A DNA stretch of 64,000 nt from Crocinitomicaceae bacterium (GTDB taxonomy: Bacteria > Bacteroidota > Bacteroidia > Flavobacteriales_D > Crocinitomicaceae), in NCBI GenBank assembly GCA_014762645.1, contig JABURP010000041.1:1-64000 (forward strand). The letters run 5' to 3'. Position 1 is the first letter of the stretch. Every line of letters starts with the position of its first letter. The notes beneath the pieces are model-generated. The model was given only the letters and a program-made list of their open reading frames with translations, made no database searches and was not told the origin of the DNA. Positions 9,779 to 18,623 of the stretch are shown here, one piece after another. A program made the translations under genes and the position numbers.

Positions 9779-11119
9779 ATGAGAAAACTATTACTTGCTA
9801 CTCTATCATGCATTGGTGCGATCAGTGTAAATGCACAAACCGTCCAATTATTTTTTGATGATTTCGAATCCGGAGGAGGAAGCTGGAGTTTGAACACGGG
9901 AGATGAAGGATGTGTATCCGGAACTTCTGGTGATAACGAATGGGTTATTAACAGTGTGTATGCTGGTGGAACATTTAATTCCTCTATTTGTTTTCCTGGA
10001 AATCCGGTAACTGTAGGTGCTACACCAGGTCAGCCAGTAGGAATAACCAGTCAAAATGGAAATTATCTTCATATTCTTAGTCAGGAAGCTGAAAACGGAG
10101 GTGTGCTAAATGCTAATTACGCTTTAGCAGATAATCAACTTTGCTTTTTTCCATCCTGTAATTTTATGTCTATGAACTCGGATATCAACACCATAGGGAT
10201 GGACAATATCACCATTGATTTTTGGTGGTTAAATGAAGGTAGTGTAAACGGTTATGGAGAAGTTATGGTGTCATTGGACGGAGGAACTTCCTGGACCACG
10301 GTTAACTCTGGCATGTACGGGCAAGGTACATGGACACAAAGCACGTTCACTGATCCTTCATGGGCGAATCAACCTACGGTAAGATTTGCGTTTAAATTTA
10401 TGAATGATGCGGATCAAAGCCTTTCCGGAACAGACCCAGCATGGAGCATTGATGACGTGTTGGTAACAGGAGATACCATAAGTTGTTCAGATTCGTTTAG
10501 CAGCATCAGTGCTACCGGATGTAATTCATACACGGTTCCTTCAGGGGATGAGACATACACCACTCCCGGAACAATGACTGTGAACGATACCATTCCAAAT
10601 GCAACAGGTTGTGACAGCATTATGACCATCAACCTGACTATTAATTCAGTGGATACATCAGTGGTTAACAATTTGGATGGATCTGCTACTGCTCAAAGTG
10701 CATCCGGTACTTTTCAGTGGTTGTATTGTGACAGTGCCTACACCGCAATAAGCGGAGCAACAAGTGCTACGTACAATGCAACATCAACAGGTGGTTATGC
10801 TGTAGAGGTAACAGAAAACGGGTGTGTGGACACATCTGCCTGTACAACGATTCAGATTGGTGGACTGGGCGAATTTGAATCTTCAGAATTTAATGTTTTC
10901 CCAAATCCTAATCAGGGCAGTTTCTCAATTGATCTTAGTGGACTGAAAGGAAATCAAAAATTAATGATTATTGATACGAAAGGAGCAATCGTCTATACAG
11001 AAACAGTACCTTCTGGTGGAGTTTTGCACTATGACCTGACTCTGGAAAAAGGTATTTATCTAATCGAATTAGTGGATCAGCACAGAATGATTCGAAGATC
11101 TCGATTGGTAATTAAGTAA
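9779..11119 (+). CDS. T9SS type A sorting domain protein with lectin/MAM-like domain
   Basis: 446 aa, secreted. The signal peptide MRKLLLATLSCIGAISVNAQ is followed by a concanavalin/MAM-like beta-sandwich at about residues 22-235 (FFDDFESGGGSWSLN; WSIDDVLVTGD). Then come two short repeat units ending GCDSIMTINLTIN and GCVDTSACTTI, and finally a type A sorting domain (NVFPNPNQGSFSIDLSG ... EKGIYLIELVD ... RLVIK). The last domain is the signal for export by the type IX system, where it is cleaved and the cargo is attached to the surface or released. No catalytic motif is visible. It is a single gene with clear gaps on both sides. Confidence 0.88.
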   Translation: MRKLLLATLSCIGAISVNAQTVQLFFDDFESGGGSWSLNTGDEGCVSGTSGDNEWVINSVYAGGTFNSSICFPGNPVTVGATPGQPVGITSQNGNYLHILSQEAENGGVLNANYALADNQLCFFPSCNFMSMNSDINTIGMDNITIDFWWLNEGSVNGYGEVMVSLDGGTSWTTVNSGMYGQGTWTQSTFTDPSWANQPTVRFAFKFMNDADQSLSGTDPAWSIDDVLVTGDTISCSDSFSSISATGCNSYTVPSGDETYTTPGTMTVNDTIPNATGCDSIMTINLTINSVDTSVVNNLDGSATAQSASGTFQWLYCDSAYTAISGATSATYNATSTGGYAVEVTENGCVDTSACTTIQIGGLGEFESSEFNVFPNPNQGSFSIDLSGLKGNQKLMIIDTKGAIVYTETVPSGGVLHYDLTLEKGIYLIELVDQHRMIRRSRLVIK

Positions 11120-11170
11120 GAGATTATAGCATAAAGAAAATGAATAGGTTGTTCGTAATTTCCGGACAGC

Positions 11171-12637
11171 CTATTTTCTTTTCAGCCAGGCTGAGAAGTT
11201 TTGATCTTCATAAACCGGCTCTGCATCATTTTTCAATTTTTTGAAAAGCCCGTAAGCCAGCTCAGCCAATTCAGGTGTAGCCTCCTGGCGTAACATATCA
11301 GGTTCATAATGATCCCCGACAAAATTAATGGTGAACTTACCGTTTCTGAATTCTTTATGATTAATCGCGAAGCGACAAAACCCAAGTGTAGTACTAAAGC
11401 CAAGGATTTGATAATCGTCAATAGCTTTTAGGGTTTTTTCTATTGCATCATCTCTGTCTTTTCCATGAACGACTAGCTTAGCGATCATTGGATCGTAGCT
11501 CAATGGAATGGTCATTCCTTCTTCATAACCATCATCCAATCGCACCCCCAAACCATTTGGCCGTTTATATTTTATGATCTTTCCCAGATCCGGTAAAAAG
11601 TCATTTTCAGGATCTTCAGCATATACTCGAATCTCAATTGAGTGACCATTGATGCCAATATCTTCTTGCTTAAGGGTCAATTTCTCACCGCGTGCAACTT
11701 TAATTTGCTCCTCAACCAGGTCAAGTCCTGTAATTTGTTCTGTTACCGGATGCTCTACCTGTAAACGAGTATTCATCTCCAGAAAATAGAAATTCTTATC
11801 CTTATCTAACAAAAACTCTACAGTTCCTACACCTTCATAATCACAGGATTTGGCAACATTCACTGCAGCCGCTCCCATTTTTTTTCGCAATTTTTCATCT
11901 ACCACCGGAGAAGGTGCTTCTTCAATCACTTTTTGATGCCTTCTTTGGATAGAGCATTCACGCTCGTTGAGATGAATAACATTACCGTGCGCATCTGCGA
12001 GTATTTGAATCTCAATATGCTTGGGTTGTTGTACAAATTTCTCAATAAATACCGCACCATTTCCAAATGATGACATTGCTTCGGAAACTGCCCTGTTAAA
12101 CTGCTCTTCAAATTCAGCTTCCTTTTCGACAACCCTCATACCTTTACCTCCGCCTCCGGCAGAAGCTTTAATAAGAATAGGATAACCAATACCGGCAGCA
12201 ATCTTCTTGCCTTCTTTGATATCTATAATAGCTTCATCTGTTCCAGGCACCATGGGTACATCAAAAGCCTTCACAGCTTGTTTTGCATCCAATTTGTCTC
12301 CCATTATCTTAATGGCATGTACAGAAGGGCCAATAAATTTAATTCCTGCTTTAGATACCTTTTCAGCGAATACGGCATTTTCAGATAAGAAACCATAAGC
12401 CGGATGAATGCCGTCGCAACCTGTTTGTTGAGCAACCTGAAGAATTTTATCCATATTCAGATAACTTTCAGAGGGTGTTGCTTCTCCAATGCAATAAGAT
12501 TCATCAGCAAACTTCATAAAGGGATTTCCTTCATCTACATCAGAATAAATAGCTACAGATTGAATATTCATTCTTTTTAGGGTACGCATAATGCGCAATG
12601 CAATTTCTCCGCGGTTGGCAACAAGTACTTTTTTCAT
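11171..12637 (-). CDS. accC: Biotin carboxylase (AccC-like) subunit
   Basis: 488 aa. The N-terminal biotin-carboxylase domain starts KKVLVANRGEIALRIMRT. The ATP-grasp glycine loop KASAGGGGKGMRVV lies near residue 160, and the carboxylase signature EMNTRLQVEHPVTE near 290. It carboxylates biotin bound to a carrier protein. There is no C-terminal biotinyl domain, so a separate BCCP and carboxyltransferase must exist elsewhere. It is slightly longer than E. coli AccC and ends with an extra helix, so an acyl-CoA (propionyl-CoA) carboxylase role is equally possible. Its ATG overlaps the stop of the TamB-like gene (ATGA), which suggests translational coupling. Confidence 0.9.
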   Translation of the reverse strand: MKKVLVANRGEIALRIMRTLKRMNIQSVAIYSDVDEGNPFMKFADESYCIGEATPSESYLNMDKILQVAQQTGCDGIHPAYGFLSENAVFAEKVSKAGIKFIGPSVHAIKIMGDKLDAKQAVKAFDVPMVPGTDEAIIDIKEGKKIAAGIGYPILIKASAGGGGKGMRVVEKEAEFEEQFNRAVSEAMSSFGNGAVFIEKFVQQPKHIEIQILADAHGNVIHLNERECSIQRRHQKVIEEAPSPVVDEKLRKKMGAAAVNVAKSCDYEGVGTVEFLLDKDKNFYFLEMNTRLQVEHPVTEQITGLDLVEEQIKVARGEKLTLKQEDIGINGHSIEIRVYAEDPENDFLPDLGKIIKYKRPNGLGVRLDDGYEEGMTIPLSYDPMIAKLVVHGKDRDDAIEKTLKAIDDYQILGFSTTLGFCRFAINHKEFRNGKFTINFVGDHYEPDMLRQEATPELAELAYGLFKKLKNDAEPVYEDQNFSAWLKRK

Positions 12638-15600
12638 TCAGTTCTAATTAATCCTGTTGAAGTGGTGTCAGATTCTTCTTCTGGTAATGGAACCCACTTA
12701 TCATTGGTGTTTTCCTTTGGTTCAAATTTAACCTTATTTCCTTTCTTTCTAAAGATGTTGAGGAACTTTTGCCATAACTTGAATTGCTTGGTGGTATTAA
12801 AAGTTTCCTGATAATGTAAACTAATCCCTTGAGTATAATTTCCTTGTGTCGTAATAGATGAAGAATTGGTTTCATTGAAAAAATTCATGGTAAAGCTACC
12901 ATCATCATTCAAGCGGTATTCTATATCTACATCACCCACTATACTACCACTACCGGCGCCCTGGTCATCCGAAATAACACCAAAACTTGTGTTAATTGTG
13001 GTGCGGTCGTTCAGTTTTGTTTCAACTCCTAATGTGGTAGATGATTCCGTTAATCCTGCTTTTAAGTCATAGTTCTCACTCACTCCACTTAGTACAGAAT
13101 TTATTTGTGTCTCTGCCAGACCCAAAACTGCATTCCCGCCTCCTGCAGCTCCTCCATACTTAGGTAAAAATCTTTTCAATACCAATAAGGCAAAGAACTG
13201 TTTATTCAGCTCATCCTGGTCTGCTTTAATCTCATTAATGGCCTTTTTACCCAGGTCATCTGTTTTGGGTGCCTGAATATTAAATCTAAGTTCTGGATTC
13301 ATCAAGGTATTCCCCATTTCTAAGACTCCGTAAACCAATTCTTTCTTTCTACTTTCGGCAGCTTCCGGCGGCATTATATCTGCAAGTGACACATTCCGTT
13401 CAAAGGTGGCTTTTATGTTGATTTGCGCATCATAAGGACTTCCTGTCCATTGAATTGTACCACCATTTTCAAGTACGAAATCTTCCGTTACTACTTGTTT
13501 AATTCTCATTTCATACCGTCCGTCTCGAATGACGTATTCACCATACATTGTCATATCCCCAAAATCATCCATATTGATTTCAATATTTCCTTCACCTCTT
13601 GATATTATCTGATCTTCAAGTACAGGATCAAAAACTATTTTCACTTCCGCCTTTTTTGTGACCTCAAACTTCATAGACAAGGTCATCCCCAGCCGTTCAA
13701 TTTTGTCCTTCTTGTTGTTATTCTCATCTGACGTATCCGGTTCAAAGTAATTTTCATCAAAAACAATAAAAGACCCTTCTTCCAGTTCTGAAGATCCGTA
13801 CATAGGCAACACTAAACTGGTTCCTTTTTCAGTTTTCAAATCAACTTCGATCTCCGTGTGGTCATCATAGCCAAAAATATCCACCATCCCTGATACATAC
13901 GCTTTACCGTAGTAATAATCCCCTTCTTTATATTTGGTGTCCATGGCTAAAAATTGTTTGGATAGATTAGGGTTGTCCATATCCAGCAAAATATTGTAAT
14001 TCCAGTTGGCCCAATCATAATGATAGATAAACATTTGGCAATCTGCTTTATTACCCTCCTGATCGTTAATCATTAAGTGATTCGCTATAATTTCACCATC
14101 AGCAAAACTAATGATCCCATTAGCCCCAAATGCAACATTAAACATTGGAACCTTTACATTTGAATTAGTGATCGCCATCTTTCCCTTTACCAATGGATTG
14201 TCCAACTCTCCGGTAACTTTTAGCTGACCGTTTAACACTCCTTCAATATCCGTATATAATTCAGGATCCTCAAAAGCTTTCAGAAATCCAATATCTGTTT
14301 TATCAAAATCCAGTGTAAAATTGAGGTTGTTTTTCTCTCTGTCCGTATAATACATCCCTTTAAATGAGAATGTCTTCATCCGTTCTCTTCTTAAATCTCC
14401 CTGTGCAAATACACTATTAGAACTTTCGTCATATTGACTGAGTAAGCTAATGTCTCCGACTTCATTTCTATTCATTGTGAGTCCGTCAATTGTTGATTCG
14501 GCTTGAAACTTAGGTGTGTCATAAACATTCGCCAACTGCCCACGCATATTGAGTATCCCTTGTAATTCAAGTGACTCTCCTATGATGCCATTCAAATCAC
14601 TCAAATCGAAATTGTGTACGGTGATGTTCAACCAATCATCCGGGTTTCTGGATACAATTCCTTCAAGGCCGAGATAGTCATCACTGTGTGAAATTTTAAA
14701 ATCTTTGAAGACTAATTTTTCTTTATTATACAAAACTGATGAACTACTCTTCACCTCATACTGATTGCCTTTGAGGAAAAAGAAAGAAGGTCTGAAAGTG
14801 GTTAGGATATCATGATTTTTTGATACGGCTGATTCAAAGGCAAAGAGTGCCGGCTCAGTTTTTTCAAGTCCATCCCACCCTGTTAGTGTTACAAAGGTGT
14901 TGTCTTCAATTCTGGAATCAAACTGAAATTCACGAACGGCCAAACTATCTGTTACTTGAATATGTTCAACCGTGTAATTAAGAACAGCTTTAGTACTGTC
15001 AAAATCATTATCAAGTACAATCTCTTCAAAGCGCATATCTCCGTACTGCACAAATTCTGAATTCAGCTTCAGCACAAAAGTTTTCTTAGCATGCCCGTAC
15101 TCTGATCTAATTTCAGTACCATGTGCTACTTTAATTCCCGTGTCATAAAACTTTAATAGCTCATCAGTATCTTTAAGATTGACATAAAGTTCAAAGTGCT
15201 CTTTACCCGCTTTTTCCGCGTACTGATCTTCAACAATGTTAGACATCACATAGGAAAACTGTTCCGTAAGGGCGTGACCAATATCATTTAGGTCATATTT
15301 CCCGTAAAGATTCATGTCTACATAAGGAGATGTTAAAAGAATGGAGTCATTATCCGGATGACGTGTTACATCTAATGTCATTCTGTCCATTTTAATATCT
15401 ACCACACTGTCCCTATATTCAAGATCTTCGACTAATACAGTTCCGTGAAATTTGTTGACATCTGTCCCCGTTATTTTCACCGTTACTTTTGAGGATAACC
15501 TTTGATAAAGTTCTTTTTCCTTGAGTGTAAGTTCATCCAGTTTTGCGCTATCTATGCGAACCACAAAATCAAACTTCATAGGGGCCTTTAAGTCTACTGA

Positions 15601-17121
15601 ACCGTCATACTTAAGGGCCAGGTTTTGATCATCTATAGTGATTTCACCATCAAATTTATTATTGGTGAAATTTCCGCGTTTTACGGTCACTCCGCTGTAA
15701 TCATATCCCATGACACCAACTTTCTTCAAACCTCCGTGGAACGAAATATCCAGACTTTGTTCATCAAATCCCTTACCTGATACATAAACTGAGCCTGAAA
15801 CTTTGCTAAGCACATCACTTCCTGAAATGACCCCCATGTTCAAATCAGTAACAACTATGTTACCGTAATCAAGATCTTTTCCACCACTGTAATAATACAT
15901 GCTGTCCAGCTCATTCCATTTGAATTTCAGGCCATAATTAAGATCAACTTTACCTATTCCTGAATTTAATTTTCCATCCACCACAAAACTTTGAATATAT
16001 CCGATCATACTCCCATCTGTCAACTCAATAACATTTGCCTGGGCGTATTGTTCCAGTGTGTTGTTCAATGCTTCCTGACCTCTTTCATCCAGAATATTTT
16101 CCAATCCCATCTTCTCAACATCACTAATGGAAGTTCTGAAAAGATGCAGGTCTTCTTCAAAAAATGCTGAACTGGGGTCAGATAAGTTGGGGATTTCAAA
16201 ATCTCCTTTTATTCTTGTCGTGTCCAGGATTTGGATATCCACGTCTTTTATTTTCATCCCATATACAGAACCTTTGGTCTCCATGTTATTGATCAAAATA
16301 TCCCCTTTTAATCCCCAAAGATCGGGCACAAAATAGGCTAGGTCTTCCAAACGCAATCGTGTGCCTGACAAGTGCGAGTTAATACTCACTTTATTCAGGA
16401 ATTCAGCCCAATCCATGGCTCCATTTGGTGTTTCAAAATTCAGGTAATCACCCTTAATATAGGTTTGATTCAGGCCTATTTCCAGGTTGCTGAGTGATAT
16501 AAGTTGTGGATCAATAGATAAGTCACCGCTGAGTTTATTTAATGCCAGGCCAGACTTATCTACAAAACTTAAATTATCCAGCGTAATAATGATTTTCTCT
16601 CCCAACATGTTGAATTTTGAAAATCCACCATTGAGATGTTGAAGGTCAATATGACTAAAATCCATACCATTCGGCGAAGGTTCCGAATTTTCATCATCCA
16701 TAATAAAATGCATGTCCTTTAGCTGTATGGATGCAACGGAAACTTCGAACTCTGAACTTGTCGTGTCCTCCTCTTCAGTTGCAAAGTAATCAACGATATG
16801 CTGAAAATTTAAGGTAGAATCACCTTTGTATTGCCTCATGTGGATATGGCCATCTTCCAAGGTAACAGTAGAAATATCCAAGAAAGATTTTTTGAGGCTC
16901 CAATCACCGATATCGGCGTGGATTACATTTGCATAAATGAAGGTGTCCTTTCTAAGGTCTTCCAGATAAACGCCTTCCAGATCAACCCTGTTAAAGAACT
17001 TGATATCTACCTTATCTATGTATACTTCAGAACCAAATTCATTGGTAAAATAAGCAGAAGCCTGATGTGCCAACCAGGTTTGAAACCAGGAGGTTCTGAT
17101 TGCAAATACCGCAAAAATCAA
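12634..17121 (-). CDS. TamB-like translocation/assembly module protein (DUF490)
   Basis: 1495 aa in the track, from TTG at 17121. Long beta-rich repeats (NITVHNFDLSDLNG, GQLKVTGELDNPLVKGK) lead to a C-terminal TamB/DUF490 domain at about 1050-1430 (GNIEINMDDFGDMTMYGEY, GTIQWTGSPYDAQINIKA). TamB-like proteins bridge inner and outer membranes, acting in outer-membrane protein insertion or lipid transport. The TTG start leaves only a stub of the expected N-terminal membrane anchor. The frame stays open 29 codons further to 17208 and encodes a convincing anchor (WTGNSLHVLFEFLVIVLIFA), but has no ATG, GTG or TTG there. The true start is unresolved (see findings). It is coupled to accC downstream. 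Confidence 0.85.
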   Translation of the reverse strand: MIFAVFAIRTSWFQTWLAHQASAYFTNEFGSEVYIDKVDIKFFNRVDLEGVYLEDLRKDTFIYANVIHADIGDWSLKKSFLDISTVTLEDGHIHMRQYKGDSTLNFQHIVDYFATEEEDTTSSEFEVSVASIQLKDMHFIMDDENSEPSPNGMDFSHIDLQHLNGGFSKFNMLGEKIIITLDNLSFVDKSGLALNKLSGDLSIDPQLISLSNLEIGLNQTYIKGDYLNFETPNGAMDWAEFLNKVSINSHLSGTRLRLEDLAYFVPDLWGLKGDILINNMETKGSVYGMKIKDVDIQILDTTRIKGDFEIPNLSDPSSAFFEEDLHLFRTSISDVEKMGLENILDERGQEALNNTLEQYAQANVIELTDGSMIGYIQSFVVDGKLNSGIGKVDLNYGLKFKWNELDSMYYYSGGKDLDYGNIVVTDLNMGVISGSDVLSKVSGSVYVSGKGFDEQSLDISFHGGLKKVGVMGYDYSGVTVKRGNFTNNKFDGEITIDDQNLALKYDGSVDLKAPMKFDFVVRIDSAKLDELTLKEKELYQRLSSKVTVKITGTDVNKFHGTVLVEDLEYRDSVVDIKMDRMTLDVTRHPDNDSILLTSPYVDMNLYGKYDLNDIGHALTEQFSYVMSNIVEDQYAEKAGKEHFELYVNLKDTDELLKFYDTGIKVAHGTEIRSEYGHAKKTFVLKLNSEFVQYGDMRFEEIVLDNDFDSTKAVLNYTVEHIQVTDSLAVREFQFDSRIEDNTFVTLTGWDGLEKTEPALFAFESAVSKNHDILTTFRPSFFFLKGNQYEVKSSSSVLYNKEKLVFKDFKISHSDDYLGLEGIVSRNPDDWLNITVHNFDLSDLNGIIGESLELQGILNMRGQLANVYDTPKFQAESTIDGLTMNRNEVGDISLLSQYDESSNSVFAQGDLRRERMKTFSFKGMYYTDREKNNLNFTLDFDKTDIGFLKAFEDPELYTDIEGVLNGQLKVTGELDNPLVKGKMAITNSNVKVPMFNVAFGANGIISFADGEIIANHLMINDQEGNKADCQMFIYHYDWANWNYNILLDMDNPNLSKQFLAMDTKYKEGDYYYGKAYVSGMVDIFGYDDHTEIEVDLKTEKGTSLVLPMYGSSELEEGSFIVFDENYFEPDTSDENNNKKDKIERLGMTLSMKFEVTKKAEVKIVFDPVLEDQIISRGEGNIEINMDDFGDMTMYGEYVIRDGRYEMRIKQVVTEDFVLENGGTIQWTGSPYDAQINIKATFERNVSLADIMPPEAAESRKKELVYGVLEMGNTLMNPELRFNIQAPKTDDLGKKAINEIKADQDELNKQFFALLVLKRFLPKYGGAAGGGNAVLGLAETQINSVLSGVSENYDLKAGLTESSTTLGVETKLNDRTTINTSFGVISDDQGAGSGSIVGDVDIEYRLNDDGSFTMNFFNETNSSSITTQGNYTQGISLHYQETFNTTKQFKLWQKFLNIFRKKGNKVKFEPKENTNDKWVPLPEEESDTTSTGLIRTE

Positions 17122-17184
17122 GACTATAACGAGAAACTCGAATAAGACGTGAAGTGAGTTACCTGTCCATCCTAGTATTTTACG

Positions 17185-17192
17185 TAATTTTG
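17185..17192 (+). promoter_or_regulatory. TAATTTTG promoter element for tsaD
   Basis: TAATTTTG fits the Bacteroidota -7 consensus TAnnTTTG exactly. A TTA at 17159-17161 could serve as a weak upstream element. It lies about 33 bases before the preferred tsaD start and inside the extended 5' coding end of the divergent TamB-like gene. Confidence 0.5.
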
Positions 17193-17225
17193 CGATTGCT
17201 TTATTTTTTTATAAAAGTAACAAAT

Positions 17226-18248
17226 TTGGCCGCTAAAGATGACATAATTTTAGGAATTGAATCGTCCTGTGACGATACTTCCGCCGCCATATTGAAGAAC
17301 GGTGAGATACTTTCAAATATTGTTGCCGGACAGAAGGTTCATGAAGAGTTTGGAGGCGTTGTGCCAGAACTTGCTTCCAGGGCGCATCAACAAAATATCG
17401 TACCTGTAGTTGATACAGCAATTAAAAAAGCAGGAATTTCTAAAGAAGATTTATCTGGTATTGCCTTTACACGAGGCCCCGGTTTATTGGGGTCATTGCT
17501 GGTTGGTGTATCTTTTGCCAAAAGCCTGGGGCTGGCATTGGATATTCCATTAATTGAAGTGGATCACATGAAGGCCCACATACTTGCCCACTTTATTAAG
17601 AGAGATGGTTACACGGCTCCAAAATTCCCATTTATCTGCCTGACGGTCTCAGGCGGGCATACCCAGATCGTGCTGATCAGGGATTATTACGATATGGAAA
17701 TACTTGGTCAAACCAAGGATGATGCAGCCGGAGAGGCATTTGACAAAGCCGCTAAATTGATGAACCTCCCCTATCCTGGTGGTCCGTTGATTGATAAATA
17801 TGCAAAAAGTGGAGATCCAAAAAAATATGAATTCCCTATTTCAAATGTTCCGAATTACGATTTCAGTTTTAGTGGATTGAAAACCGCATTACTTTATTTT
17901 TTGCAGGATGAAATAAAAAAAGATGCCGATTTCGTTCAAAATAATTTGGCTGACATCTGCGCCTCTTATCAACACACCATTATTAAAACCTTATTCAAAA
18001 AACTAATAAAAGCCTGTAAAGCGCATCAAATTACGGAAGTTGCTATTGCTGGTGGAGTATCAGCCAACTCACTTTTGCGTTCAGAACTAGAGCGAATAGG
18101 TAATGAAATGGGATGGCAAACATATATTCCTCCTTTTGAATTTTGTACGGATAACGGTGCCATGATTGCGATTGCCGGATATTACAAATACATCAGTGGC
18201 TCATTTACAGATCAAAGTGTTGTACCGCTGGCAAGGTTAAAGTTCTAA
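17226..18248 (+). CDS. tsaD: tRNA N6-adenosine threonylcarbamoyltransferase
   Basis: Transfers the threonylcarbamoyl group to A37 of ANN-decoding tRNAs (t6A), in the cytosol with TsaB/TsaE. Family motifs are clear: ILGIESSCDDTSAAIL at the N-terminus, metal-binding VDHMKAHILAH, SGGHTQIVLI, GVSANSLLRSEL and CTDNGAMIAIAGYY. The track starts at 17154 and adds a hydrophobic 24-residue leader that is simply the antisense of the TamB-like anchor region. The in-frame TTG at 17226 gives 340 aa, the normal family length, and falls just after a TAnnTTTG promoter, so I prefer it. Confidence 0.93.
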   Translation: MAAKDDIILGIESSCDDTSAAILKNGEILSNIVAGQKVHEEFGGVVPELASRAHQQNIVPVVDTAIKKAGISKEDLSGIAFTRGPGLLGSLLVGVSFAKSLGLALDIPLIEVDHMKAHILAHFIKRDGYTAPKFPFICLTVSGGHTQIVLIRDYYDMEILGQTKDDAAGEAFDKAAKLMNLPYPGGPLIDKYAKSGDPKKYEFPISNVPNYDFSFSGLKTALLYFLQDEIKKDADFVQNNLADICASYQHTIIKTLFKKLIKACKAHQITEVAIAGGVSANSLLRSELERIGNEMGWQTYIPPFEFCTDNGAMIAIAGYYKYISGSFTDQSVVPLARLKF

Positions 18249-18565
18249 TTACAATATTATCGTCTGTTGTACAGGACAAGTAAACACTATAAAAACAAGG
18301 CTTAGCCAAATAGTTTGTAAAATTTAATTGACTCTAAACTATTTTCTGATTAACTTAAGTGCGGCTATTGAACCTTTTTACCCTGAGAAACTTCAATCTA
18401 ATTTCCACAATATGGATATTAGTTGACCCTTTTAAGGAGTAGCAAACGCTACCCCTTGAGGAGTTTCTAAAATTGTTCTGAAGTGGAGCTATGATACGCG
18501 ACGCGATCATCTCTTCACGAATTGCCGCTTATTAGCGGTTAGCTAATATTTAATTTATTCGTTTG
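18249..18565. other. Gene-free intergenic stretch with several hairpins
   Basis: No convincing ORF exists between tsaD and lhgO, which converge here. The stretch holds three perfect or near-perfect hairpins: AAATAGTTT/AAACTATTT (18308-18344, 19-base loop), AAGGAGTAGC-AAAC-GCTACCCCTT with one mismatch (18434-18457), and CCGCT-TATT-AGCGG (18525-18538). None has a strong T-run after it, so they are not standard terminators. A structured RNA is possible, but no known family is recognised. Confidence 0.4.
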
Positions 18566-18623
18566 AAAACAGGAGGAATTTCAGAATGTCACTACCCCAC
18601 AACCTGTAAGTTTCTCCTGTTTT
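18566..18623 (-). terminator. Long-loop inverted repeat at the end of lhgO
   Basis: AAAACAGGAG (18566-18575) and CTCCTGTTTT (18614-18623) are a perfect 10-base inverted repeat with a 38-base loop, starting within the lhgO stop codon. On the minus strand the stem ends in TGTTTT, giving a weak U-tract. A terminator or 3' stabilising hairpin is the likely role. The loop is unusually long for an intrinsic terminator. Confidence 0.4.

Noticed and set aside
17154-17225. Hydrophobic 24-residue leader of TsaD as given in the ORF track
   Set aside because: It is antisense to the TamB-like anchor, lies upstream of or across the promoter box, and makes the protein longer than the family.
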